In this document: one piece after another, positions 54,633 through 64,000 of the stretch | Layout: each line of letters opens with the position of its first letter | Position numbering within the stretch: position 1 is the stretch's first letter | From: Planococcus citri | Taxonomy: Eukaryota > Arthropoda > Insecta > Hemiptera > Pseudococcidae | Length of the DNA: 64,000 nt | Assembly (NCBI RefSeq): GCF_950023065.1 | Contig: NC_088679.1 | Location: 57,908,001-57,972,000, forward strand | Direction: 5' to 3' | Position numbers and translations under genes: made by a program | Notes under the pieces: model-generated | The model's database searches: none | Seen by the model: the letters and a program-made list of their open reading frames with translations, nothing else | Told to the model about the DNA's origin: nothing

Positions 54633-54909
54633 TATTTCCAAATATCTGGTTAACCAGATTGGAGAAAAGATTTGTAGCACCTCGTACTGGATTCATTCAG
54701 ATAACTTCATCTCATTGTAATTTATTGAGTGTCTTTCAAGCTTAGTAGTTCCATAATTATTGACGATAATCCCAGGATTATTGGTAAGTAAGGATATGTT
54801 CCATATTTATTGACTATAATCCCAGGATTATTGGTAAGTAAGGCAATATTTTTGTCAGAATTCTAGAACACTATAACGGTCTTCATTCTGCCAATTTTGG
54901 AGTAAATAA

Positions 54910-55750
54910 ACCCGGAAGAAAGATGGCACATTAGGAAGGTTGTGTAACCTTCATCGCAAAAATTTCAACATGTTGGCCAAGAAAACGTGGGACCCCCAAA
55001 ATAAACATCCCATAGTTTACTATGTAGCGTCCCGAAACATAAGCGCTATGGAAGAATTACAATGGGACTACGGTGATCATCTGGATTGTCCCATCAAGGA
55101 CTGGTGGTGGATGCGAACGTAAGCAGTTGTGTAGTTCATGAGCTTCATTTTTTGATTGAGTAGTTAGTATTTTGTTAAGGATTCATGTACAAAATACAGA
55201 TAACTTCATCTTCTATTGATCAACAAATGGAATCCAAAGGATCCTGAAAACAATTTGCTAGAATTGCCAGGAAATTACAAAGGTTTTTAGGTGTTAATTA
55301 TGGTGAAACTGAAAAAATGTAAAAGTGATAAAAAGACTGAAATTGTGTCCACTATCAGAGTAGAAGCAATGTATTAAACAAGCTGCAAATTTTTGACAAA
55401 ATTCTGAAGTATTTCAAGTTGAAAATATAGAATTTGTAATGTCAAGAAGTTTGATATAGCTCACACGTTTCATTTGTAATTTATAGTAAGTTTTTGTTTC
55501 ATAAGTTTATTGAATTTTTCTATCAAAAAAATCTATCTTCACTGACCAGTAGGTAAGTAATAACAATTCAATGACACCCCATCACTCATGAGCAGGTACG
55601 AAAATCTCCAGCCCTGCTAATAATGCTTAATGACTGATGTTTTCTACAGAAAAGAAGAATGTCTCTATTCAGCACATAAAAGATTTGATCAAGGCCCAGC
55701 TGATGACTCCGTTCAGTGGGGGGACGTACCTCACAGAATTCAACGATATG
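54910..55750 (+). CDS. SET-domain exon (SET8/KMT5A-like) and possible next exon
   Basis: From 54910 the frame reads TRKKDGTLGRLCNLHRKNF, then HPIVYYVASRNISAMEELQW and DYGDH..PIKDWWWMRT to a GTAAGC donor at 55119. D-G-T-L-G-R-L, the A-S-R-[ND]-I-x-A-x-E-E-L block and the DYGD end match the C-terminal half of SET domains of the SET8 type, which methylate lysine (histone H4 K20 in SET8). The catalytic N-H pair is split (N-L-H), and a stop lies upstream, so the copy may be damaged or recently exonised. In phase across a 531-bp intron, the exon 55650-55750 (acceptor TTTTCTACAG) reads KEECLYSAHKRFDQGPADDS and VQWGDVPHRIQRY. That exon is open in another frame too, so its membership is uncertain. Confidence 0.55.
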
Positions 55751-56109
55751 GTAAGTCATAATGTTCGAAAAAAAAAGTTTGAAAAAGCGCTCAAAAATTC
55801 ATATTTGAATTATAATAACTTATCGAATTTTCAACTTTATAGTTACGTAGGATAATACTTAGTTAGGATACCTCAAAAGTACCAGACTTAGTTCAAATTA
55901 ATTTTTTTTCAAATTGATGATTGTAATTATAACTTTTTAGTTTTTACTGATAGGTGAGTAATTAATTTAATTCCCATTTCAAGATTAAAATATTTTGTGA
56001 TTTTTTTTTTAGTTTGAAGAAATACATTTGTATTCAAATTCTAAAGATAGGTTGGTCCATGCCGCACATCTCGAGAGTTCCCGAGCAAAAAATTGCGGTA
56101 CGAGTATAA
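55751..56109. other. Intron-like spacer with ambiguous exon
   Basis: A TTTTTTTTTAG acceptor near 56011 precedes a stretch open in two frames (FEEIHLYSNSKDRLVHAAHL or PHISRVPEQKIAVRV). The first keeps phase with the exon ending at 55750 if that exon is read in its alternative frame. Could not be resolved by eye. Confidence 0.3.
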
Positions 56110-56565
56110 GTCACGAGCTGGCCACATGGTATGATGCCTCGTCACAAGTATACGTTAGATATTAATTCTCACCTTCGAAAGAGTTCTTTAGAGTTTTATT
56201 TGATTACTTATGAAAATGATCAACCACGAGTGAACGATGTCAGTTTCAGCGATTGTTATGTGAACGTTAACTCAGGTATTACACAAATTTTTGAAATCAT
56301 ATAATTTTTTGGAGGTTTCGGTTGCATTTGAGTTAGCTGTTTCCGTTAGGCGAGTAATGTGTGACTAATTTGCAGGCCCATCTGAGTATTCTCCGAGGAA
56401 GTTGACCACTAAATTTAGAAAAGCCACTGAACAGGTTATCGTTAAAATACAGATAACATTCTCGTAACCATGTGCTATTTGACGCTAAACACATAACTAT
56501 GGGAATCATGAAAGGTTACAATATTGCGTCCACTGAAGTATACTTATCAGAAAAAAGTTACAAGA
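56110..56565 (+). CDS. Exon series of an unknown, partly decayed gene
   Basis: The first exon reads GMMPRHKYTLDINSHLRKSS and LEFYLITYENDQPRVNDVSF to a donor at 56276. After a 100-bp intron ending TTTGCAG (56375) a Gly codon is completed in phase and GPSEYSPRKLTTKFRKATEQ follows, with a stop at 56465. A further open block (56466-56565), NHVLFDAKHITMGIMKGYN and STEVYLSEKSYK, ends at a GTAAGT donor but is in another frame. The residues look like genuine protein. Stops and shifts suggest decay. Family unknown. Confidence 0.35.
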
Positions 56566-57139
56566 GTAAGTAATTTTCTTCACTGGAGATAATGTGAAAA
56601 ATTTATATCATAATAGGCTCAAAACAGAGAAAGAAACCATTTTTTTAAAATAAGTATCAAAATTCGTCAATTTCAGGAAAGTAGGTCCTTACCACAATGC
56701 AATTAAAACTGGAAGAACTTCTTAGTAATTTGACCTCACTTGAATGTGTGAGGGGTAGGTTTCTGAGTAAAACTCATGGTGAGGGTGCTAGATATTCTTT
56801 GGACGGTAATGGTATCCGTATTCGAGTACAGTGAGCTGAAATGGGGAGGGGGGCATAACTCGACATGTTTTCACTTTTCATCATCTTGTGGTACCTATTT
56901 TATAAAAATTGACGAATTTATATTTTGTTTTTAAAATTATTTTTGGGGTTTATTTTGGGCTCAAACCAAGAGGAAAAGCTGAAATTTGGTACGTAGATGC
57001 ATGAGAATATTACACTCATGCCCTAAAGCAACCATGCACCATTTTTCCAGCAAAAAAAAATTATATTGGGGGTAACAGATGAATTTTGGAGAATACTGCT
57101 TGATAAGGAGATGAGGGTGCTAGTTTCGTATCTGTGCTC
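56566..57139. other. No gene recognised
   Basis: AT-rich, with a GGGGAGGGGGG run near 56845. No domain readable. The left flank of the nested palindrome begins at its end. Confidence 0.35.
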
Positions 57140-59007
57140 AAATAAGGTAAACCTGGGTGAGATGCCGCACCTTCAATTTGGGTATGTTGGCAACACTGAT
57201 TCGAAAATCCAACAGTGTAGCAACATACCTTATACCCAACTGCCTCACATCAATACCACCTATAGTAAAAGGCCTGAGCGCTGTTTTGTGACGTCATCAC
57301 TATTGGGGAGTACATACTCCGATAACACTATAGAAATGAATGCAATATTAATGCACTAGAACGAAATAAATCCCAAGAACATTTTATTTTGCGTTTTAAA
57401 TCACATTCTGATATTTAATAATTAATTTAAGATCACTAAGGAATGATTTAAATGAACAAAATGAAAAAATGAGGTGATAAACAACACTGTTTTTCAACAT
57501 TAAAGATGAAAGTTATGCATACACATGACAAAATTATACCTTTTGGAAGATATTACAAAACTCACTGGTGAAATATAATGAATAATTGTCGAATTTGTCC
57601 AAATCCCACTAAATTAAAATGATATCAACTCTAATTCCAATGTGTGTATTCCATTTCCATTTTCAACTACAGGTAAAAAACCACAGGACAGATAACTGTT
57701 TAGTTTCTTCAGCAGTGATATGATCGATAAAAACAATTTCTCTGATTTTGCTGACCAACTTGAGTGATAAAATTGATGATTCGAACACTTTCAGCAAATT
57801 GGTTTGAGATTTTGATGGTTTCTTGATCAGATATCCATTGTAGTTGGATGGTTGTATTCTTGTATTCACTATGCAGGTTTAAAACTCATTGTAGATTTTA
57901 TGGTGCACTATTCATTTCACTGCAACGTTATTCAAGTAAAACACAGGCACTAGTACACATCAGTTTTCATTTTTATTCACTTCACAAGATATCTACATAT
58001 CCAAATCACACAACAGTCACAACACAAACAGATCGCGAAAAATTCACTTTTGTACAAAAATAAATGATAATCCAACACCACCAGTAGATGAAAACAACAA
58101 TATTTCATCACTGTACCACATTTTAGAACGAATTTAATTAATTAGTCATCATTTTAATAACTTTTTCAACGAAAGTTTTACTCAATTTCACGAATTCGCC
58201 ATTTAATCATACGTTAAAATTCAAATGGTAAACACAATCGAGTCCCCTTAAGGTGTGACGTCAGAAGGTGATAACGATTCAGCGCTCAGGCCTTTTACTA
58301 TAGGTGGTATTGCTCACATGCAACAAAAATATTCCGCCGACCTAACATATTTTGGTCTGTGGAAAACCTTGAAGTTAAAAAGTGATGAAATTTTTTGAAA
58401 AATGAATTTTCATGATTTTTAAAACAAAAATTTTTGTTCAAGATACATTCTGAAATTGGTTTTTAAATCGTCCAATGGAAAGTACATTTAACACAGATTA
58501 ATTTGAGCTAAACAACTTTTTCAATATCAAATGATTTGTGAGATCAATTTACAAAAAATGAAAAAGTCTCAAAATGGGAGAGCTGCCGCACATGGGTGGA
58601 GGGAGAGATGGCTTATGAAAATTTCATAGTCATAATAATGTTTTTCATTTTTTCAATGGAATTTTTTAAATTTAGGCTCACTAGACACATCCAACACAGA
58701 AGAATACTTTTGAGACTTCTACTCATCTTAAATTTCAAAAAAAAAATTTCAATATGTTTTCAATTATTGACATGTAAAATTCCATAAGCCATCTCTCCCA
58801 CACACATGGGAGAGATGGCCAAAAATTTTTTTTTTATTTTTCAAAAAAATCGAAAAATTATTGACCAAAAAAAAATTGTTCATGACCACAGGTACAGAAC
58901 CTGTACATAGTACTTTTCACATAGTATTAAATTTTTCGAGTCATTTTTGCCGAATTTATGACGATTCTAAGAATGGTGCGTCATCTCACCAGGGTTTATC
59001 TTATAGG
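57140..59007. repeat. Outer foldback around the 57251 element
   Basis: AAGGTAAACCTGGGTGAGAT and GCCGCAC on the left pair with GTGCGTC and ATCTCACCAGGGTTTATCTT on the right. Inside the right half, GGGAGAGATGGCTTATG (58600) and CATAAGCCATCTCTCCC (58784) form another hairpin, and near the left end TTGGGTATGTTGGCAACACT pairs with AGTGTAGCAACATACC. A younger 1062-bp element is inserted in it. Confidence 0.65.
57251..58312. mobile_element. 1062-bp inverted-repeat element with CTCACAT duplication
   Basis: CAATACCACCTATAGTAAAA plus GGCCTGAGCGCTG on the left pairs with CAGCGCTCAGGCC plus TTTTACTATAGGTGGTATTG on the right. The 7-bp CTCACAT flanks both ends (57244-57250 and 58313-58319). TGACGTCA lies near the left end, with TGACGTCAGAAGG near the right. 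No transposase frame. The 7-bp duplication and an internal CTATAG near the tip recall the MITE at 8557. Confidence 0.85.
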
Positions 59008-59551
59008 TAAATCTAATTTCGAGTTCAGTGACCTCAAATTAGAGGAAAACTCGTTAGGTTTTAATCATCCTGAGGTATTTGACCCAAATTGACGACCTTC
59101 AATTTTCTGCAAAATTCTTTTTGCTCTATTTTAAGAAAACTGCACCTTCAATCAAACAAATGATAATTACAAAAATTGTTCAGCATTGCAAATACTAGTG
59201 GAATCAAAGGATTTGATGTATTCGTGTCCCTATTTTTATAAACCTAATTGCTTGATATGAGTACGATTAACTTTCCAGAACGCTGCATTCTGGAACAATT
59301 CTCGAAGTGCTAAACAACTTTTGATATGATTTTTTTGTTTAAATGAGCCCCACGTTTAAAATACAGCAAGTGCGAATTAAAAAAATCAAAGTTCGCCAAC
59401 TTGGAGCAAAATAATGCGAAAAAATTGAAAAATGATGATCGAGTTTGCTCCTAATTTGAGGGCATTGAACACGAATTTGGGGTCCATTTTACTCCAAATA
59501 GGTATAAACAAAGCACCCTTATAACAAGATTCACCTCTAAAATCCACCCCT
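59008..59551. other. No gene recognised
   Basis: AT-rich spacer with no recognisable content. Confidence 0.35.
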
Positions 59552-59764
59552 TTGAGACTGCCTCGAATGAAGCATTCACAAGCAGGAAAAAGAGAAACCA
59601 AAGCAGGAAAAAGAAAAACCGAAGCAGAAAAAAATATGAATGCCAAGACGATGGACTGTCCTACTTCAGAACAAATGAGTAAGCTGGAGGTAAGTTGCGT
59701 GCATAATTATTTCAAAACCACAATCACTGTTGATTACCGAAGACCACCTCGATTTGATGTCTAA
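59552..59764 (+). CDS. Possible exon with 21-bp Lys-rich repeats
   Basis: Reads MKHSQAGKRETKAGKRKTEA and EKNMNAKTMDCPTSEQMSKL, then a GTAAGTTGCG donor at 59690. A 21-base unit AAGCAGGAAAAAGA.AAACC is repeated three times (59578-59635), giving K-A-G-K-R-[EK]-T. Basic, helical, unstructured. The strong donor favours an exon ending at 59689 over the longer frame. Confidence 0.3.
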   Translation: MRLPRMKHSQAGKRETKAGKRKTEAEKNMNAKTMDCPTSEQMSKLEVSCVHNYFKTTITVDYRRPPRFDV

Positions 59765-61699
59765 CAAATCACCATTCGTATTGGAAATAAAAACCGACAG
59801 GATTTTAATAATCACATTCATCGTTTGAAATACATTCATACCGATTGTTCATGATTACTGTCAATTCATTTACCTAAGATAGTTAGAATAAGACAAATAA
59901 AATATTGAGTAAGTGTAATACAAAATTCTAGTGATGTGCTTGGTAAGTATTTTTTTCACCTTTCATCACATCTTCTTGGACACGTCAAACACAATTTGAG
60001 TGACACCACCTACTCGAATTCATCTCCGATATACGCATCTTTTCAACAATAAAAAAGTTGAAATGTGAATAACACTGTCGAAATGTAACTACACAATACC
60101 TCCCGTACTCCAACTCCAGCATCGGACAATAAACCATGCCGGAAATTAAGACCTCTATAAGAAATAGCGATAGGCTTTGTGAAAATAAAAATCGATTCCA
60201 TGCAGTATAGGTATCGTACTATTATAGTAAATTAAAACCATTGAAATGTGACTCGAACAGAACTGCCATATAGAAAGTGTTTTCCAACGTACGTTCTTTT
60301 TCTAAACATATATCTCAAGCACGGGGGAAAAAAATCTACCTATATTTTCAAACAGATTTGTACACGTTGACCAACATAATACACTTCTATTTATTACATC
60401 CAGAGCAAGCGGAGAAAAACGTATTAAAAAATCTGTACTCTTTTTTTCAAAAAAACATTATCAACGATGGTATCTTGATACGTCGCCTTTCTTGTTTTTT
60501 GAAATTATTTTCCAACGTAGTACCTAGCTACCTACCTAGTTATACTCGCTATCTAGGTAGCTAGGTACGCTAAGAGTAATTCAATTTCACTCGGTTTTTG
60601 TTTGCATTTTATATCTCATTTCATTGCAGGTATGGTATGGTTTACATAACATGAAATGAATTTGTTATACAATACCACCAACCACCAAGACTCGTCCGCT
60701 TATCCTACCACGAGGTAAACGTAAAAAGCCAGTTTACCTTTACTCGTCGTCATCGTCGTTTCTCTGTTTTAGAAATTTCATTTACCTCTCTACGTACAGA
60801 GATTTAAAAAAAAAAACAAGAGCAATTAAAATGTGACTTTGGCTCGATTTACGAAGCATTGAAAAATACGAGTACTACCTATCCTATACGTATGCACTAC
60901 AGGCAATGGAATAACGCACCGATTCGTCGATTCCATGAAGTATGCTACTATGTCGACCAAGGTATATACGACTTCCTGCTGTAATAACCCCAATGGTACG
61001 ATTCGCTTCACTAAAATAACCCAGCCAAAAAAGCCACACTGCTCAACGCTCACGTTTCAGGAAACCACGCGAAACCTCGTATTTTTGGTATTATGCCCGC
61101 TCTGCTTTTACACCGTATATATTTTTACTGGACAAAAATATAACATCAAACGAGTACAATAACCCGAATCCGTTCTTATTTCTGGACCTATACACCATAT
61201 TAGGCATTTAAAGGGAAGATGGGAGAGTTCTACGAATTGACTTTTCACATTGTATTAAAGTTTTCAAATTTTAAAAACGGAATTTAAAACCTGCTCATTT
61301 TTTTATTCTTCAAAATTCGGTGCGCGAAAAATTGAAATGATACCCCAATTTTCAACTCAAGAACTTGTAATAGTATAATCGATCCATTGAAGCAATCCCT
61401 CGCCATCAAATGCGCTAGTATTCCAAACACGTACCCCCCCCCCAACCCAATAAAACATCAAATGGAAATCTGTACCTTATTCAAAAAATCCTCTGAATGC
61501 AAGAAAATTTGGGCTTTATTTGGATTATTATCATTCACTGGACGCACGAAGTACCTACATTAGATGCCACCATCAAAATCTGAAGCCCCAGACACCTGTA
61601 TACTAATGCATTAAAAATAATGGTAATTAGTCCCGAAATTTGAAAAATTCGCCCTAGAACCAAATTTCACTATTTTTGATCCTTCAAAAATTTCTTCAG
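59765..61699. other. No gene recognised; perfect palindrome at 60520
   Basis: GTACCTAGCTACCTA (60520-60534) and TAGGTAGCTAGGTAC (60554-60568) form a perfect 15-bp stem with a 19-base loop. Opposed 75-codon frames at 60826-61162 have no recognised family. A C9 run lies near 61435. Upstream exons of the gene at 61700 may be here but none is clear. Confidence 0.4.
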
Positions 61700-62322
61700 A
61701 AGAAGTGGAAATTAATTTGTGACACTAAAAATCAAATTGAGGCTTACTGGTCATCCAATATTACCGAAGAAATCTCTAAACAAAACGATATGATGAATGG
61801 TATAAACAATCGTAACGACGACACGGTGACCTCAACTACCTTAAATGGCACTATATTACGTAAGTTGTACAATGAATTTACCATCAGTTCACATGACTTG
61901 GATATTTATATTACCCTACATTTCTTATGTGTGACCAGTGAATACAACGTCTATAGCACATCAACCTGGGAAGTTTTATAGAAATATCCCTTTGATGAGT
62001 AACACGATCAAAATCAATTTTCGACCAACGTTAAAGACGCGAGCTCGTATAGGTAAATATAATAAAATTATCATGACAATAGGTTCATCATCGATTATAA
62101 TGTGTTACCTTAATATATTAACATTTTCCAGATCAAGCAACAGGGGTTAAATTTTTGAACGTATGCATTATTGTTCCGCAATTCAACACCTTCTACTATG
62201 CAGAGGAATTTTCTAGCGATCTCAGAAGATACGTGATCGGTAGTAAAACTGCAACCTTAGATCAATGTTTAAATGTGCTCCCTTCCACAGTAGTCACATG
62301 CACGTACTCAGATAAAGAATGA
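61700..62322 (+). CDS. Last three exons of an unknown gene (best-supported gene)
   Basis: Exon A (61700-61859) follows AAATTTCTTCAG and reads KKWKLICDTKNQIEAYWSS, NITEEISKQNDMMNGINNRN and TVTSTTLNGTIL to a GTAAGT donor. Exon B (61939-62052, acceptor TGTGACCAG, donor GTAAAT) reads NTTSIAHQPGKFYRNIPLMS and NTIKINFRPTLKTRARI. Exon C (62132-62322, acceptor ATTTTCCAG) reads DQATGVKFLNVCIIVPQFNT, FYYAEEFSSDLRRYVIGSKT and TLDQCLNVLPSTVVTCTYSD to TGA. Both joins keep phase with no stop, and both introns are exactly 79 bp. N-I-T, N-G-T and N-T-T could be N-glycosylation sites, and three cysteines in exon C would suit an extracellular protein. No family recognised. A mariner remnant begins at the stop codon, so the original C-terminus may be lost. 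Confidence 0.75.
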
Positions 62323-62721
62323 GGTCATCAACACCGGAAATGATCAAAAAAGTCCACAAAATAGTACTCGATGACCGCCGATTAAAATTTATCAATGTTT
62401 TAAAATTTTTGCGCCCATTCATCACAATGGATAAAACTTGGGTTCACCATTATACGTCTGCGACCAAGGAACAATCAAGACAATGGACTGGGAAGGGAGA
62501 ATCAGCTTCGAAGAAGGCGAAGACTGTTCTATCTGCAGGCAAAGTCATGGCATCAGTTTTTTGGGATGCAAAGGGCATGACCTTCATTGATTATCTTCCA
62601 CCGGGAAAAATAATCAACGGCCATATTACGCGAACTTATTGCAACGTTTGGGTGAAGAAATTTAAAAAAAAAACGACCGCATTTGGCAAAAAAAAAAAAG
62701 GTCCTGTTCCATCATGACAAT
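62319..62721 (+). pseudogene. Deleted mariner transposase
   Basis: Reads RSSTPEMIKKVHKIVLDDRR, then jumps to FITMDKTWVHHYTSATKEQS, GKGESASKKAKTVLSAGKVM and ASVFWDAKGMTFIDYLPPGK. The block with M-D-[EK]-T-W (first catalytic Asp) and A-S-V-F-W-D matches mariner-family DDE transposases. An internal deletion removed about 80-90 residues between the DNA-binding part and the catalytic core. L-F-H-H-D-N (second Asp) is found one frame away at 62705-62721, and everything after it, including the third Asp, is gone. Terminal inverted repeats not found. Confidence 0.85.
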
Positions 62722-62736
62722 TGTCTGTTGTCTTCA

Positions 62737-62924
62737 CTTTTCCTTTTTAATTTATTTAGTCAAATCTACATATATTGTTTTTAAAGCTGGATTTAATATG
62801 TATTATACATCTATCCTTCAATTTCATCTTTTCCTTTTTAATTTATTTAGTCAAATCTATATTGTTTTTAAAGCTGGATTTAATATGTATTATACATCTA
62901 TCCTTCAATTTCATCCTATCTCCT
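62737..62924 (+). repeat. Two-copy tandem repeat, 91 bp
   Basis: CTTTTCCTTTTTAATTTATT and GGATTTAATATGTATTATAC occur in both units (62737-62827 and 62828-62924), differing by a 4-base gap. It follows directly on the truncated mariner. Confidence 0.9.
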
Positions 62925-63912
62925 AATTTCAAGTTTGAAATAGATCAACAAAACTGATAACTAGAAAGGATAGGTATACAAAGAATAACATTAGCATGGG
63001 AAACATCTTCACAGGACCTTTTACCAAAAACCAAAAAAGAAAAATTCTCAACTCTTGTGTTGATGGGAACAAATCATGGGCAGTTGACAAAAAAATCTGA
63101 AGCAAAAATTGGAAAAAATTAGAAAGCTGAAATTTGGTTTGTTTTGTACCCTATATCAAGTTGATTGATGACGATTTCGAACCTATCCGTAGCCTACAGC
63201 GGATGTTCAGATTCTCCAGATTTTGAAATAAAAGTTGTGAATACGTGAAAATGAAATTGAAGTCCTACATATAAACTCGCCTTACCATACTTGTGACTAT
63301 TTCCATCGACTTGGGCACGTATTGTCAATACCTATATTATTTTTTGTGCTGGTTCAAATCCAAAATGTTCTCCGGTGTGATCATTTTAATAAAAACGGAA
63401 GGAAACATGGTACGCGAATGCGTGAACAAAACGAGCTGAAATCTAGTTTGTGCCCCATTTTTGACCTTCAGAGTTAAACTGATGATGGTTTCAAACCGTT
63501 CTGAGGCCTCTAGCAAGATACTCATTTTTTTCAATTTCTTCAAACATTATCACTGAAGAAAACTTTAGATTTGAATGAGTCCAAACATTTTTTAAAATGG
63601 GCTCAGGTCACAAAGATAGTGACTCCCAGGTAAGCTAAAATAGGTGCTGATGGTGCTGAATTTAATTTTCGCCCTCTTACGAAATGAACATTTAAAAGCA
63701 CTTGTCAACAAAAAATATTCAAATTGAAAGGTAAATTTTTCAAGACAACAAGTGAAGCATTGACATATCATCACTAACAAACTTTTCAGGATAATGCTTT
63801 TTTTCAAGGAAATAATTATTCCTGTTTTTCAAGTAAGTTAAGTAGTTGATAAATGTACGAATTGATTCAGCCCTGCCTGCATCATCAACATCTGAAGGTA
63901 AAGTGTGTGTTG
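62925..63912. other. Diverged relatives of the 1.1-kb palindrome motif
   Basis: GCTGAAAT and GATGGTTTCAAACCGTTCTG with GAGGCCTCTAGC (63433-63513), and a weaker version at 63130-63230, recall TTTCAAACCGTTTTGAGCAG with GGAGCCTCCAGC in the palindromes at 4935, 12701 and 15805. No gene recognised. Confidence 0.4.
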
Positions 63913-63963
63913 CTACTCTCTAAATTTGAAGCAGTGAAACACTGTTTCAAATTTAGAGAGTAG
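63913..63963. repeat. Near-perfect 51-base hairpin
   Basis: CTACTCTCTAAATTTGAA is followed by GCAGTGAAACACTGT and then by the exact complement TTCAAATTTAGAGAGTAG. The stem is 18 bp plus an inner AGTG/CACT pairing. It could be a minimal MITE or a small-RNA precursor. Nothing in the sequence decides between them. Confidence 0.7.
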
Positions 63964-64000
63964 TATTTGATGCAAATCAAATAATGGTGAAGAATTCATC

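Noticed and set aside
59386..59646. 86-codon minus-strand frame with repeated FPA motifs
   Set aside because: Antisense read of the 21-bp Lys-rich repeats of the plus-strand exon candidate.
8922..61445. Runs of 9-14 G or C (8929, 34211, 39533, 40265, 42404, 47487, 49237, 61435)
   Set aside because: Simple homopolymers without consistent context. Several lie in element arms and none forms a clear G-quadruplex pattern of four tracts.

Overview
The window looks like arthropod nuclear DNA, most likely a sap-feeding hemipteran (aphid, mealybug or a relative). The reasons are the AT-rich composition, spliceosomal GT..AG introns of 70-100 bp, scattered TAGGTACCTACC-type words, and the mixture of decayed ISXO2/Merlin, hAT, mariner, Helitron and Transib-like elements. 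The species call is inference. There are no operons, CRISPR arrays, rRNA genes or tRNA genes. Most of the window is transposon-derived, and the commonest structure is the long inverted repeat (foldback); I count about 20.

Layout. 1-2.2 kb holds a broken ISXO2-like transposase. 2.2-17.5 kb is a locus duplicated in tandem: copy 1 is about 2212-8480, copy 2 is 10668-14946, and a partial third copy is 15805-17494. Each full copy carries a short acidic/basic N-terminal exon, a decayed piece resembling RAG1/Transib-type transposase relatives, and a two-fold repeated coding block of unknown function (the EYDF block) flanking a 1.1-kb palindrome. Copy 1 also carries a 1.24-kb foldback and a small two-exon gene broken by a 191-bp MITE. 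A C2H2 zinc-finger exon follows at 17.6 kb.

18-28 kb holds MITEs, three tandem exon-sized repeats, a minisatellite, a 2.66-kb TA-flanked transposon with another element nested inside it, the last two exons of an unknown gene (24.7-25.0 kb), and a 1.58-kb palindrome between two blocks of ACTGAAA-type repeats. 28.6-30.9 kb is unique sequence with no recognised gene.

31-46 kb is dominated by palindromes. One of 1.6 kb carries a MITE in one arm only. One of 4.05 kb carries a complete non-autonomous Helitron in one arm only. A 1.32-kb element starts and ends with CACAGTG and has 5-bp CGCTG target duplications, the hallmarks of Transib, the relative of the V(D)J recombination system. 46-54 kb is mostly featureless, with a few weak exon candidates.

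54-62.7 kb holds the most gene-like material. There is a hAT transposase fragment, a SET-domain exon of SET8/KMT5A type, further exon candidates at 56 kb, a nested palindrome at 57-59 kb, and the best-supported gene of the window: three exons at 61700-62322 with matching phases and two introns of exactly 79 bp. A deleted mariner transposase adjoins its end.

Where an element sits in one member of a duplicated pair or in one arm of a palindrome, the partner gives the empty site. This fixes element ends and target duplications directly at 6712, 32020 and 39663.
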